A stretch of 64,000 bases of DNA, taken from Patellaria atrata CBS 101060 (lineage: Eukaryota; Ascomycota; Dothideomycetes; Patellariales; Patellariaceae). The position numbers were made by a program, and so were the translations under genes. The stretch is taken from positions 107,981 through 171,980 of the forward strand of contig MU006098.1 of NCBI GenBank assembly GCA_010093705.1, read 5' to 3'. Of this stretch, positions 11,701-19,676 are shown in pieces. The stretch's first letter is position 1. Every line of letters begins with the position of its first letter. The notes under the pieces are model-generated. The model had not been told where the DNA came from. It searched no databases and was given only the letters and a program-made list of their open reading frames with translations.

Positions 11701-12653
11701 AAAAGTGCATGGCTGGGGGAACTAACTCTGTTATGACAATTCCCTCACCCCAACCAGTAGCTCCACTTTCTCCAATCGTCCCACAAAGCTTCGTGCATTC
11801 GGCTCGGCCGATAGGAGAAGTAGAGGCTAAGCTCCATCACAAGTTGACTCCCGAAGAGCATACTGCCAGAGCGAGGACGAATAGCAAATCCGGGTATTTT
11901 GATCAAAGGACTCTTCTTCCTATTCAGACCTCACATAGCAATACATCGCTACCTCGTTTGTCCCCAGGTATGCTAAGTCCTAATCCTGGAGTCTCACCTA
12001 TACCGTCACCTCGACCATCTCCTGGACCTTTCAGTCCTTCACTGCGATCTGGAATAGGTGCAGGACCGTACTCTGCGAATTCTACTCCTCCAATTTCGGC
12101 TTCGACGACACCAGTCGCTCCTGCTTTCGATCGTACTGGTACAATGCCGCAAATGTCACGGATACCGACTCATCGTAAGAAATCGGTTAACAAACACGAT
12201 ATCTCCGAGCCTACATTGATCTCCAAGACCTCTACCGTCGACCTCGTTTCTCTTCCGCCTGGTGCGTCACTTGCTAACGGTGCGAATGGACCTCCTCCTC
12301 CATTACCGCCGCTCAACCCTCGCCGTCGTCGCTTCGGTTTTGGACGTAGTGAAAACGGTCAGGACAACACACAGACCGTGTCTCCGATACAAACCTCCAT
12401 CCCACAAGCTGTTCCTGAGACCAGTGCTTTTTCGGACGAAGATGATAAACCCCGTCAACGCCAAAGGCTTCGAAAGAGCTCGAGTGAGGGTCGTAGTCTC
12501 CACGCAAAAGCCATGCAGCCACCGGTTGGGCTACCGCGCAGCCCAGCAATGCAACCACCGGTCGGTTTACCACGCAGTCCAGCCATCTCTCATGGGTTTG
12601 CAGGACCAAATGGCTCCCCTCCCAAGCCCGCGCCAGAGGGTGGCATGTTCTAA
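8718..12653 (+). CDS. Conserved filamentous-fungal disordered protein, 1311 aa
   Basis: One uninterrupted frame. The first Met (8718) gives 1311 residues. The Met at 8820 (MNRMFTKKKAK) starts the part that looks conserved and may be the true start. A conserved block follows (about residues 85-210): FRTSLLMPNLSARFSMLREQ, then RQSRLADFGF, then RPGEGNVLFGGRQK. A short charged helix (RLRQEERERERQRVEAELN) lies near 230. The rest is low-complexity Ser/Pro/Arg sequence with many SP and PxxP sites, ending in Pro-rich and basic tracts. There is no membrane segment or catalytic motif. From memory the N-terminal block recurs in Pezizomycotina proteins of unknown function. The make-up suggests a phosphorylated scaffold, but that is inference. 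A tandem 12-residue repeat lies at 12510-12581. Confidence 0.85.
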   Translation: MSLPPPFSLPINGKESRQQFTLHNVRLTNLYKGTMNRMFTKKKAKVVSEDDSSGFSIPSKKNKKGKKGEPEMKPQVDLSTALPSSDDFRTSLLMPNLSARFSMLREQDDPNSKIGKASDDSVLQPKRQSRLADFGFKAGALADIDEVSSINSSIRPPFAYGRQGSVDSYATDDENAQNGSVMSRSRPGEGNVLFGGRQKIYTLNDRGMGRALYEDDVALSSFQRLRQEERERERQRVEAELNAELEEQDISPKESANSPSISGLSKRETSSSTNSGPSFTRTSTAATSIASQGAGAIPPSPPTVPSAPSQFNAAPNLDRSKTRRLYESGLDRDIHDQQSSAMNRLNSIQKQRIMNTIPTPPSLSQVRSSPNLQDRFNRAGHPIRAASPPPSAPLMNVANFEIRRDTERIGQTSILPHSPPMSPLGSDSEEHNPLPSAIRPSDRGKATAMGAFNKPKQFDEQQYLQRTLQMQRGRETPPIRKESPSPSRPVQTMRAEFERRRAESNNTSRSNSVSQPEPPSALSVFQKAASQLRANVSESPEAKSASNVQQTSVADTPNPEIKLDSQRTFFASPDDSEVEDESYIKTETKPVVPKQERRRVVDPRNIPTTDLPAPPIYEHPALRSTTSLEHSPREERANKDLPELPQSSLSDRALSVGTLIKSDATDVDSPTLGPNTGGLSGLVRQHLRNTSTQSSVYGDVPAPLALRTQDVGLRPTQGSESETPAHSSYSYSNPWDLEDYDRSYYGEVDSRSSVSPVDNSHVKVQTNETTKPTPRAHPSSGTDYNMTSPWEEELQKKHSRGASTETTHEREALANELAERRRQIQESVRNKVANQSRSASPSPGPFKALGILRNKVSRDSMAVNQDVPVASTKAMKMLGINASTMNTSTTSLSGQGSPDDRSNNTNEGREVPEGPSRHPMSHSIQSRVPQDDSAIPSEVGTPKKRGPSEEEPRDIRPKGKSPPSSTKSSIRNRSSSDMSSGRSRSRAVPYRDDVEKCMAGGTNSVMTIPSPQPVAPLSPIVPQSFVHSARPIGEVEAKLHHKLTPEEHTARARTNSKSGYFDQRTLLPIQTSHSNTSLPRLSPGMLSPNPGVSPIPSPRPSPGPFSPSLRSGIGAGPYSANSTPPISASTTPVAPAFDRTGTMPQMSRIPTHRKKSVNKHDISEPTLISKTSTVDLVSLPPGASLANGANGPPPPLPPLNPRRRRFGFGRSENGQDNTQTVSPIQTSIPQAVPETSAFSDEDDKPRQRQRLRKSSSEGRSLHAKAMQPPVGLPRSPAMQPPVGLPRSPAISHGFAGPNGSPPKPAPEGGMF
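12510..12581 (+). repeat. In-frame tandem duplication of a 12-residue Pro-rich motif
   Basis: Two adjacent 36-bp units (12510-12545 and 12546-12581) both encode AMQPPVGLPRSP. They differ at seven nucleotides, all synonymous. The motif is PxxP-like. Confidence 0.9.
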
Positions 12654-12905
12654 TCTCCTTTCATTTTTTTCATGCTTGCTTGACGCCAGCCATGAGTTTC
12701 TTTCCCTTCAGTTCACGTGTCGATAATTCTACTTGCTCTTTTGAACATTTGATAAAACAGCCGGTCAATTCTAAAAAATGAAACCTTTTTATCTTGGGCC
12801 AGAGGAGTTTGTTTTCTGGTGGGGCCGGGAAAAGAAAATAAGCATTTGATCAGATACCTAGGGGGTTGCATCCTTCAGGAGCTCCTTTTTTTTTTTTTTT
12901 TGTGT

Positions 12906-12946
<41 letters not shown>

Positions 12947-13481
12947 TGGGTTCTCCATTAGATACCTGCAGTTTGGTCTGCATTTTTGGGGGATATATGG
13001 TTTCTTTTCTTTTTTTTCTCTTTTGAACCTCATGGGTTTTATTATAACTGTTGCATCACGAGCTAGACTCTATGAAGATCGTTTTGATGGTATCTTGAGA
13101 GGTGAAGGTTGTTAGGTGGACTGATACTACTTACTACTCGTAAACGAATAATAGTAGATGTAGTACTGAAGAAAAGAAATTGCTTTTTAACTTTGATCTT
13201 CTGATTGAGCGCCGGAAGTCTCATGTTCAACGATCCCCCGTACGTACGATTGCCGAGACATAACTGTTCCGAGTAACACGACGTCCATGCAAGGGGAGTC
13301 AAGAGATTTACGAAATGTTTATTGTTTATTATTATCATTCACGAAATGCGTGCCCCCTTACATACCGCCCGATTACAACTCCATATCAACTTCCCTTCCT
13401 TCCCGCCTTCCTTCCACTCCCATCAAAGAGGCCAAAAAAAGAAAATTTAAAAAAAAAAAAAAGAACAAACCACTACAAACG
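12654..13481. other. Intergenic with simple repeats
   Basis: Downstream of the 8718 gene and upstream of the CFEM gene. It holds a T run near 12887-12900, a (TG)n microsatellite at 12901-12943 and an A run near 13450-13462. No gene seen. Confidence 0.6.
12901..12943 (+). repeat. (TG)n microsatellite
   Basis: About 43 bp of TG repeats with one interruption, preceded by a T run. Length is likely to vary between isolates. Confidence 0.95.
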
Positions 13482-14213
13482 ATGCGAAACAACACTCTTC
13501 CTCACCTTACTAGCCTTCAGCGCAACGGCTACAGCACAGGGCTTGCCCGAGTTTCCGGGGTGTGCTGTACGTTCCTATCCCCTGTCCCCCATCATATCAA
13601 ATAACCTCTCCTCCGCAACCAAATAATACCTCATGAACCCCCCTCCTCCCTAAGCTACAAAACTAACCCGAACGGAAATAGCTCAACTGTCTCATCACAG
13701 CCGTAATAGCCGCTGACTGCGGTCTCACGGATCTGACATGCCAGTGCGATCCGACCAAACGCGTTGCGATCACGGCGAGCGTGACGCCTTGTTTGGCGGG
13801 GAGTTCGTGCGGGCCGGCGGAGTTGGCTTGTTCGTTTTACCTTTCTCTTTTCTGCCTTTACCTTCCCGTTTTCTGGGTTTGTGCTTATGCTTGTGTATGG
13901 GGCTGACATGGGTGTTACAGCGATCCAAAATATAGCCGAGAGCGCGTGTGCGGGTGTCGGAGGGAGTTCGTCGGTTCGGGTGTCGGCGTCGGCTTCGGCG
14001 TCGGCTTCGGGGGCGTATGAGACTGGTAGTGCTGTGGTTACGGGGACGCATGCGTCGGCGACGGAGACGAAAACGGAAACGGATGCGGTGGCGACGACGA
14101 CGGGGGATGTGGATGTGGTGCCGGAGACTTATGAGGGGGGTGCTAGGGTCATGAGGGTGGGGACGGGTTTAGGGATGGGGGTTGGGGCTGCTTTGGCTGT
14201 GTTGGGGATGTAG
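13482..14213 (+). CDS. CFEM-domain GPI-anchored protein; N-terminal frame unclear
   Basis: The exons 13482-13566, 13682-13829 and 13921-14213 encode a signal peptide (FLTLLAFSATATAQ), a CFEM domain with eight cysteines (GCALNC, AADC, TCQC, PC, SC, AC), a Ser/Thr/Ala stalk and a hydrophobic GPI-type tail (MGVGAALAVLGM). CFEM proteins sit on the wall or membrane and often bind haem or act at the host surface. Introns are 115 and 91 nt, and the second splice keeps frame. The ATG at 13482 is one base out of frame with the signal peptide. The only in-frame upstream ATG (13315) gives an unlikely leader. Either one extra base lies between 13482 and about 13500, or an upstream exon was missed. The last exon is GC-rich with TCGGCG-type repeats. 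Confidence 0.8.
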
Positions 14214-14406
14214 GACGGAGTGAGAGTTGTGGGATGAGATGGCATGGTGGTTGTCTTCCTCCATGTCCCTGGGGATGAGGGATGAGATTCCCTTATCTGT
14301 CGTCGTCTGTTCCAGTTCATCTTTGGGGAGGAGAGTGTGCGAGTATCTTGTACGATGGGGGGATTTGTCTGTATTAATGGTCATGTACTGTACTTCGAGG
14401 CTATAA

Positions 14407-15531
14407 TCACGCATTCGTTATCGCCTCCAACCACCTCGCAGACCAATCCGTGAAGACGTCTTCGTACCCGTCCCAATTGAGGTTGACGACCGCGACCGCT
14501 TTCGAGGCTTCGAGACAGCTCTTCTCGAGGTACTTGTCCGCTTCTTTGGCGTCGAGTTCGTAGAATGCGCTCGCGAGCTCGTCGGTAAACTCTGGGACTG
14601 CTTTCAGGATCTCCATCAGTCGGTCCAGCGTCGCGAGCCGGGAGCTACTCTCGGCCTCTGTGCTCGTTGACCCGCCGGCAGCAGCGATTGGGGGGAAGGT
14701 CCTGAGCCTTCTCTTGATAAGGGCTTGGTATAACATCCCGATCGTTTTTAATTTCTTCAGTGTGCGTTCCAATTGACCCCTCAAATCCTCGTTCCCAGCC
14801 AGCTTATTTGGCGCTCCTAATATCTGATCTTGTATCCTCTCCTCAGCACCAGTCTCAGTATCATCATCCTCATCATCCATCTCATCCTCCTCATCCGCCC
14901 AATCCCGTAATTCCTCCACCGCATCTGCCAACATAGCCCTATACTCCTCGGCCTTCCTAACCACAACCCCCACAAGCCCCATCCGCTCAAGCGCGACCAA
15001 CGCATCGCACGCCTCCCACACAACACCAGTGCTAGCCAGACTGTCGCGGCCCTCCTTCCCACCACTCCTCGCCTTCTCCTTCCCCTTGATCCTCTCCCCG
15101 CGCTCAAACCCCTCCACCACGCCCCCGGTCTCGCGAAGCAGATTTTGCACCTCGCGCACCACGCGCCCGACCCGCAGCCGCACCTCGTGGTTCATGGTCG
15201 CGCCCCAGGATGTGGCGCGGCAGATTTCCACCGCCCCCATCATCGCGGGGAGACAGGTACCGCTGATGTCGCGGACGACCTTGGCCACTGCGGAGGGAGT
15301 GAAGGGGTCGTTGAGGAGGAGGAGGGAGAGTTTGGTCGTGTGGGCCTTCAGCAGGGTCGCGGCGTCTCGGAGGACGGCAAGGGGGTTTGGGGGGTTGGCT
15401 GGGAGGGGGGAAGGACTGGTTGGCCTGGAGGAGGATGTGAGGGAGGTTTGGAATTGCGTCAGGAGGGCGAGGGTTGTGTTCGTGAGGGATTTGAGGGATT
15501 GGATGTCGTTCTGGGGACTGGAAAACGCCAT
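14407..15531 (-). CDS. GCIP/cyclin-D1-binding protein 1-like protein
   Basis: A single-exon gene of 374 residues from MAFSSPQNDIQSLK. The frame extends 30 codons further upstream, but this Met fits the family start better. The protein is almost all helical: an N-terminal helical domain (about 1-200) resembling the GCIP/CCNDBP1 N-terminal family, an acidic linker (DEEDEMDDEDDDTETG, about 215-235) and a C-terminal helical half ending NWDGYEDVFTDWSARWLEAI. In animals this family binds cyclin D1 and helix-loop-helix factors. The fungal role is not established. No membrane segment or signal peptide. It lies tail to tail with the CFEM gene, about 190 bp apart. Assignment rests on remembered motif resemblance. 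Confidence 0.7.
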   Translation of the reverse strand: MAFSSPQNDIQSLKSLTNTTLALLTQFQTSLTSSSRPTSPSPLPANPPNPLAVLRDAATLLKAHTTKLSLLLLNDPFTPSAVAKVVRDISGTCLPAMMGAVEICRATSWGATMNHEVRLRVGRVVREVQNLLRETGGVVEGFERGERIKGKEKARSGGKEGRDSLASTGVVWEACDALVALERMGLVGVVVRKAEEYRAMLADAVEELRDWADEEDEMDDEDDDTETGAEERIQDQILGAPNKLAGNEDLRGQLERTLKKLKTIGMLYQALIKRRLRTFPPIAAAGGSTSTEAESSSRLATLDRLMEILKAVPEFTDELASAFYELDAKEADKYLEKSCLEASKAVAVVNLNWDGYEDVFTDWSARWLEAITNA

Positions 15532-16160
15532 TTCGTTCGACAGTGTTGGGGAGAGTATAGTAGAGTATAGTATAGCCAAGTAATGGTGGGTTTGCTGTGA
15601 AGAAAAAGTTGAGGTTATCATAAAGGAAGCAGTTGTGGTTTTTTATCTTTTTTTGATATCGCGAGCATGTGGGGTAACCGTAAGGCTTCCTAGGGCTTCC
15701 TTCTGATTATTCGAGGGGCATCTCGTCTGCATGTCGTGCAGCTCGAATACGAGCCGAGATTTGGCGAAGGTGTCAAAGCTTACCCTCGTTTCGCACCCGA
15801 TGTTTCACTTTTACCTTCATCCTCCCTCGCCTACGCACATGGAAGTTCTGTTGCATGCAAGCGATGTATCAGATCAGAGAGCTTCCATCTTGGTAACCTT
15901 CTCCCGTCTTACCAGAACAGATAGTCCTACACCTCAACTTGGCTAACATCCTCAGCGGCATTTGGAATTCTGCACTGGGGGCTGGCTGATGAAGGAGTTG
16001 ATAATGGAAAGGCCCGATTGATAAACTGCTTGTAACTGGAATATCCGGAAAATGCTATTACACGTAATGAAGAGTCTAATATACCCGCATCAGCCCCTAT
16101 TTTCGTACTCTGCAACTTTTAGATAGGAAAGGTAAGAACATGAATTAACACCGTGGTGAC

Positions 16161-16207
<47 letters not shown>

Positions 16208-16337
16208 AGAAGAAGGAGGAGGAGGAGGAGGAGGAGGAGGAGGAGGAGGAGGAAAAGAAAGAAATGAAAGGAAGTTAGGATATGCTCGACACTACACAGG
16301 TATTACCAAACCTTTAGTCCAACTCGAATTCCCACAT
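15532..16337. other. Intergenic with purine microsatellite
   Basis: Holds the promoter of the minus-strand gene at 14407-15531 and the 3' flank of the GH16 gene. No gene seen apart from the simple repeat at 16161-16264. Confidence 0.6.
16161..16264 (+). repeat. (GAA)n/(GGA)n purine microsatellite
   Basis: About 100 bp of GAA, GAG and GGA triplets. The first half is mainly GAA and the second mainly GGA. An all-purine strand of this kind can form triplex DNA. It lies just downstream of the GH16 gene's stop. Confidence 0.95.
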
Positions 16338-18191
16338 TTACAACATAATCAGCGCTATCAAACCAGCAACACCAACCCCAACGCTCATCTCCGCCCCCAT
16401 CCTCCATCCTGCCCGCCGCGCCTGTAAACTGCGATAACGGTCCAGTACCCGTCTTGGTCTTCATCGGAGCCGCTGTCCCATCAGCTGAGACCGCGCGTCC
16501 TGCTCCGGTAGGGTAACCTCCATGCGTCCCATTACCGCTTGGATGGGGATACGGAGCGTACGATCCATGTTCGCCATCATCGTCCCCATCGACATCTTCA
16601 GAGGGTGAATCATTCTCCTCAGCGTGAGTCTGGGTTGGCTGGTTGGGGTCCGCGGTGACGGTGTAGTACTGGGTAACGGTAGCGGTCTTGTCGACGCAAA
16701 CGGATTCCGTGGGTTCCAGGGGATTTTGTTCGGGGGCGTCGGTGCTCTCTTCTGGTTCCTCGTAGCTAGACCCTTCGTCGCCCTCCTCGTCATGATGGTC
16801 TGGGGTAGGCGTAGGAGTTACGGATATCAGGGTGCGGGTCGTTGTATCTGTTGTAGGCTCGCCGGTACTTGTGGGAGGGGTGCTCTGGAGGAGGGCTTGA
16901 TGTGCTATCAGTGGACTCTGATGCACTCTCGGTATGCTCATGGTTATATCCGCCAGTGGGCTTGGAGGTGTTGTCAGTTGGCTTGGAGGTGTTCCAAGTA
17001 GGTTTGGAAGAGGTATCCGTAGGCCGAGAGGAAGCCCCGGTCCCCTTGGAGGTGGTAGTGCTATCTGTACATGTAGTACTCTCCTCGGACTTTGTAGTTC
17101 CAGTGGGTTTGGGAGTGCTCTCTGACGCTTTATTCGTAGTTTGAGCGGACTTCGTCGTGTCCGCAGACTTGGTTGTCCCAGCAGACCTTGTAGTTTCAGC
17201 AGACTTTGTGCTTTGAGTAACCGGTGTAGTTGTCGGCTCAGTGCATGTAGTGTAATCATAATCATCCTCAGAGTCATCCTCATCGCCGGGATCGGGAGTC
17301 TCAGTATCATCCCCTTCATCGACACCACCATCCTCGAGGATCTCAATGCTCTCCCAAGTTCCAGATTGATCACCATACCGATACTCGTCTGCAGGCGCAT
17401 AGTTCGTAATCGCCACCTTTGATACACTCATCGTGAAAGGAGCTTGAGTATAGTTGGTCTTTCCGCCCGCCCACTTGACGGTACCTGCATTGGGAGAGTC
17501 ACCTCCAGCCCAGATCCCGAGGCGGATGTTCATGGGGGTTTGAGGGTAAGACTTCCCGCCGGCTGCGTCTTCCTTCTTGAGCGTTCGAACGGTAACGTCG
17601 TCGATGATCCAGTTGAGTTCGGTATCAGTCCATTCGATCGAATATGTATGAGAGTCCTTTGTGAAGTCTTGAACTGCAGAAAAGCCTCCTCGATCATGGG
17701 TTGTGGTGTTACCTCTGCTGAAGTAGTTCGTTTGGACTTCGTTGGGTTTATTACCGATGAACTCCTTTGTCATGTTAGTACAAGACGTCTACTTCCGAAG
17801 TGTAATTTGGTTAACTCACCCAATCGATTTCGTCAAGGTCGTCAGATTGTAAGACAAGGCTGCTTACGATACCAGTTCCTTTCGACGCCTTCATGGTTAT
17901 ATCTACTCTACCACCGAAGATATAGAACGGTGTTCGGATTGTGGGTGACTCTCCGGTCTTATGAATCGTAAACTCGGTTCCATCGGCGCCAAAGTCAACC
18001 TTGCCGTTGGTGACACTCCAGTCTCCAATTTTACCTGTTGTGAAATCATGGACCCTGGTGTCTTGGTCGAGAGCTTTGTTGTTGGGACAATCGGTTTTCT
18101 TCAAAGGATTGCAGTCAGACCATGTCTGAGTGGAAGCCAAAGGAGCGGCTATCGCAACGATGCCAACGGCGGTCGCGAAATAGGTACGCAT
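16338..18191 (-). CDS. CRH-type GH16 cell-wall transglycosidase, frame changes in C-terminal stalk
   Basis: This family cross-links chitin to beta-glucan in the fungal wall. Exon 1 (18191-17820) and exon 2 (from 17764) are joined by a 55-nt intron, which rebuilds the active site DEIDWE (residues 120-125; Glu121 nucleophile, Glu125 acid/base). A signal peptide (MRTYFATAVGIVAIAAPLAS) precedes the GH16 fold, followed by an acidic linker and a Ser/Thr-rich mucin-like stalk. The catalytic frame stops at 16790 with an atypical basic end. A second frame carries on the Ser/Thr stalk (TATVTQYYTVTADP). A third holds a classic GPI tail (MSVGVGVAGLIALIML, stop at 16338-16340). An intron at about 16799-16925 could join the first two. 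A 7-bp tandem duplication explains the last shift. The alternative start at 18206 adds five residues. Confidence 0.82.
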
Positions 18192-18206
18192 ATTGTACTG
18201 TTTCAA

Positions 18207-19676
18207 TGTAAGATTCTGTAAAGAATGACTAGGGTTAGGAGGGATAGAGAAAGTGATGAAGGTTGCAAACGAAAGGAGGGGGTGGTAGAATAGAAATTCA
18301 GTAACTCGAAATTACATTACGCCATTTTATGAGATAGAATCGAAGTTACTCGACAAAGCCGTTGTCGCAGTCTGGGCAAATTTGCAATTGACCCTCTCAA
18401 AGGATTTCAAGCCAAGTCATCGATCGACTCGAAATGTGGCTTCTCCGTATTTGGATCAGACAAAGAGCATCTCTCCTAAATCTGAAATAGCCAGAGGATA
18501 AGAGTTGACAAAGATATCTACCTTGAGCCGAATCCAAATCCCCAGTGAGGTATCAATTATGAATTGACTTGACGAGATAAAGTGCAGTTGTTGATATCTG
18601 TGAATTGATAAATCGACCTACCCAGCAGTACCGACGCGTGAGCCTTTGTAAGGAATGGTTTTGGAAATATGACTAAAGGTGAACCGTAGGCCACTATCAT
18701 GCGAGATAAAGGTTGATGGGTGATGGTAGAAGATGAACTGTGCTATTTCTTAGTGACGACTTTTACTGGAGGTTGTCTTTAACAATATCCAACACCTGCT
18801 CTTGTCTCTCTGAGCTTAACTTCCCACCGGCACTGAATGTAACAAAGAAGCATCTACCTTTGAACCAAAAAGAAATATGTAACTTCTATACCTCTTACTT
18901 ACCTCATTGTTTCCCTTTACCTTTAATTAATTCCCTTCTACTACATCAAAAGAAATCCTAGCCAAAAAAAAAAAGAACTTAAATAGCAAAACTGAAAGCC
19001 ACGCTCGCCATTCAGAAACCCCCCGGACGGGTTTTTTCCGCTCGCCCTTAGAGGGTACCGCAACCGCACTGACCTGAACGTGACTGCGTATTCCACGCCG
19101 CTCGGGGTAGGGTTTCTCTAAGGTGGTTGGTGTGAGATTCGAACTGGGGACCGACCGATAGGAGGTTCGGTTCGTCGCCACTAGACCATATGATTAATTG
19201 TAATGGGAATTGGCGGAAAGAACTTATAAGGCGCAAGGCGAGGGGCAGGTACAATGGACAGGTTTTTACGTTGTTCAAGTTTTTTGTGAATAGGAGAAAC
19301 GTGACATGTCGTTGGAGTGGGAAATAGAAACCTTGGCATTCTCGAAAGGAGATTTCAAAAGGGGCCACTACTATAGAAGCTTAGAGAAACTTGGTACTAT
19401 GTCTTGCGATATACTTATGCCGATTTTTAAATTGGTATAATGACTGGTAATACGGCACTTTGAAATTCATTTATGAAAAAGCGTTGATACAAGGAAAAAG
19501 TTTTGATCACGTCAAAGTCAATATGAGTAATTAGACAAACATAGGATCATGCATTTCATGCAACGAGTAAATTACCAGTCCTGGTAAAGCGCAACTATAT
19601 GCGTGTCCAACGCCTTTTCCGAACGCCTTGAAACCGATGGACACTTCCCTAGTACGTCTAGAAATAATACAAGTGT
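18207..19676. other. Intergenic; promoter of the GH16 gene and a SINE-like element
   Basis: 18207-18900 is unremarkable promoter-type DNA with no supported gene. 18963-19190 holds a probable tRNA-derived SINE. 19200-19676 shows no gene and includes the 3' flank of the M28 peptidase gene. Confidence 0.5.
18963..19190 (-). mobile_element. Probable tRNA-derived SINE
   Basis: Reading the minus strand, an A-box-like TGGTCTAGTGG (19188-19178) and a B-box-like AGTTCGAATCT (19145-19135) are 43 bp apart start to start, as in tRNA genes. The flanking arms do not pair into an acceptor or T stem, so this is not a working tRNA. A body of about 150 bp unrelated to tRNA follows, ending in a run of 12 T (18975-18964), which would act as a Pol III terminator. 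I could not define a clear target-site duplication; AATTAAT occurs on both sides but not adjacent to the tail. Only one copy was noticed here. Confidence 0.5.

Noticed and set aside
16161-16264. CRISPR-like or minisatellite array
   Set aside because: It is a plain purine trinucleotide microsatellite without spacers.
19130-19195. A functional tRNA gene
   Set aside because: The A and B boxes are present, but the acceptor and T stems do not pair, so it was treated as a SINE head.
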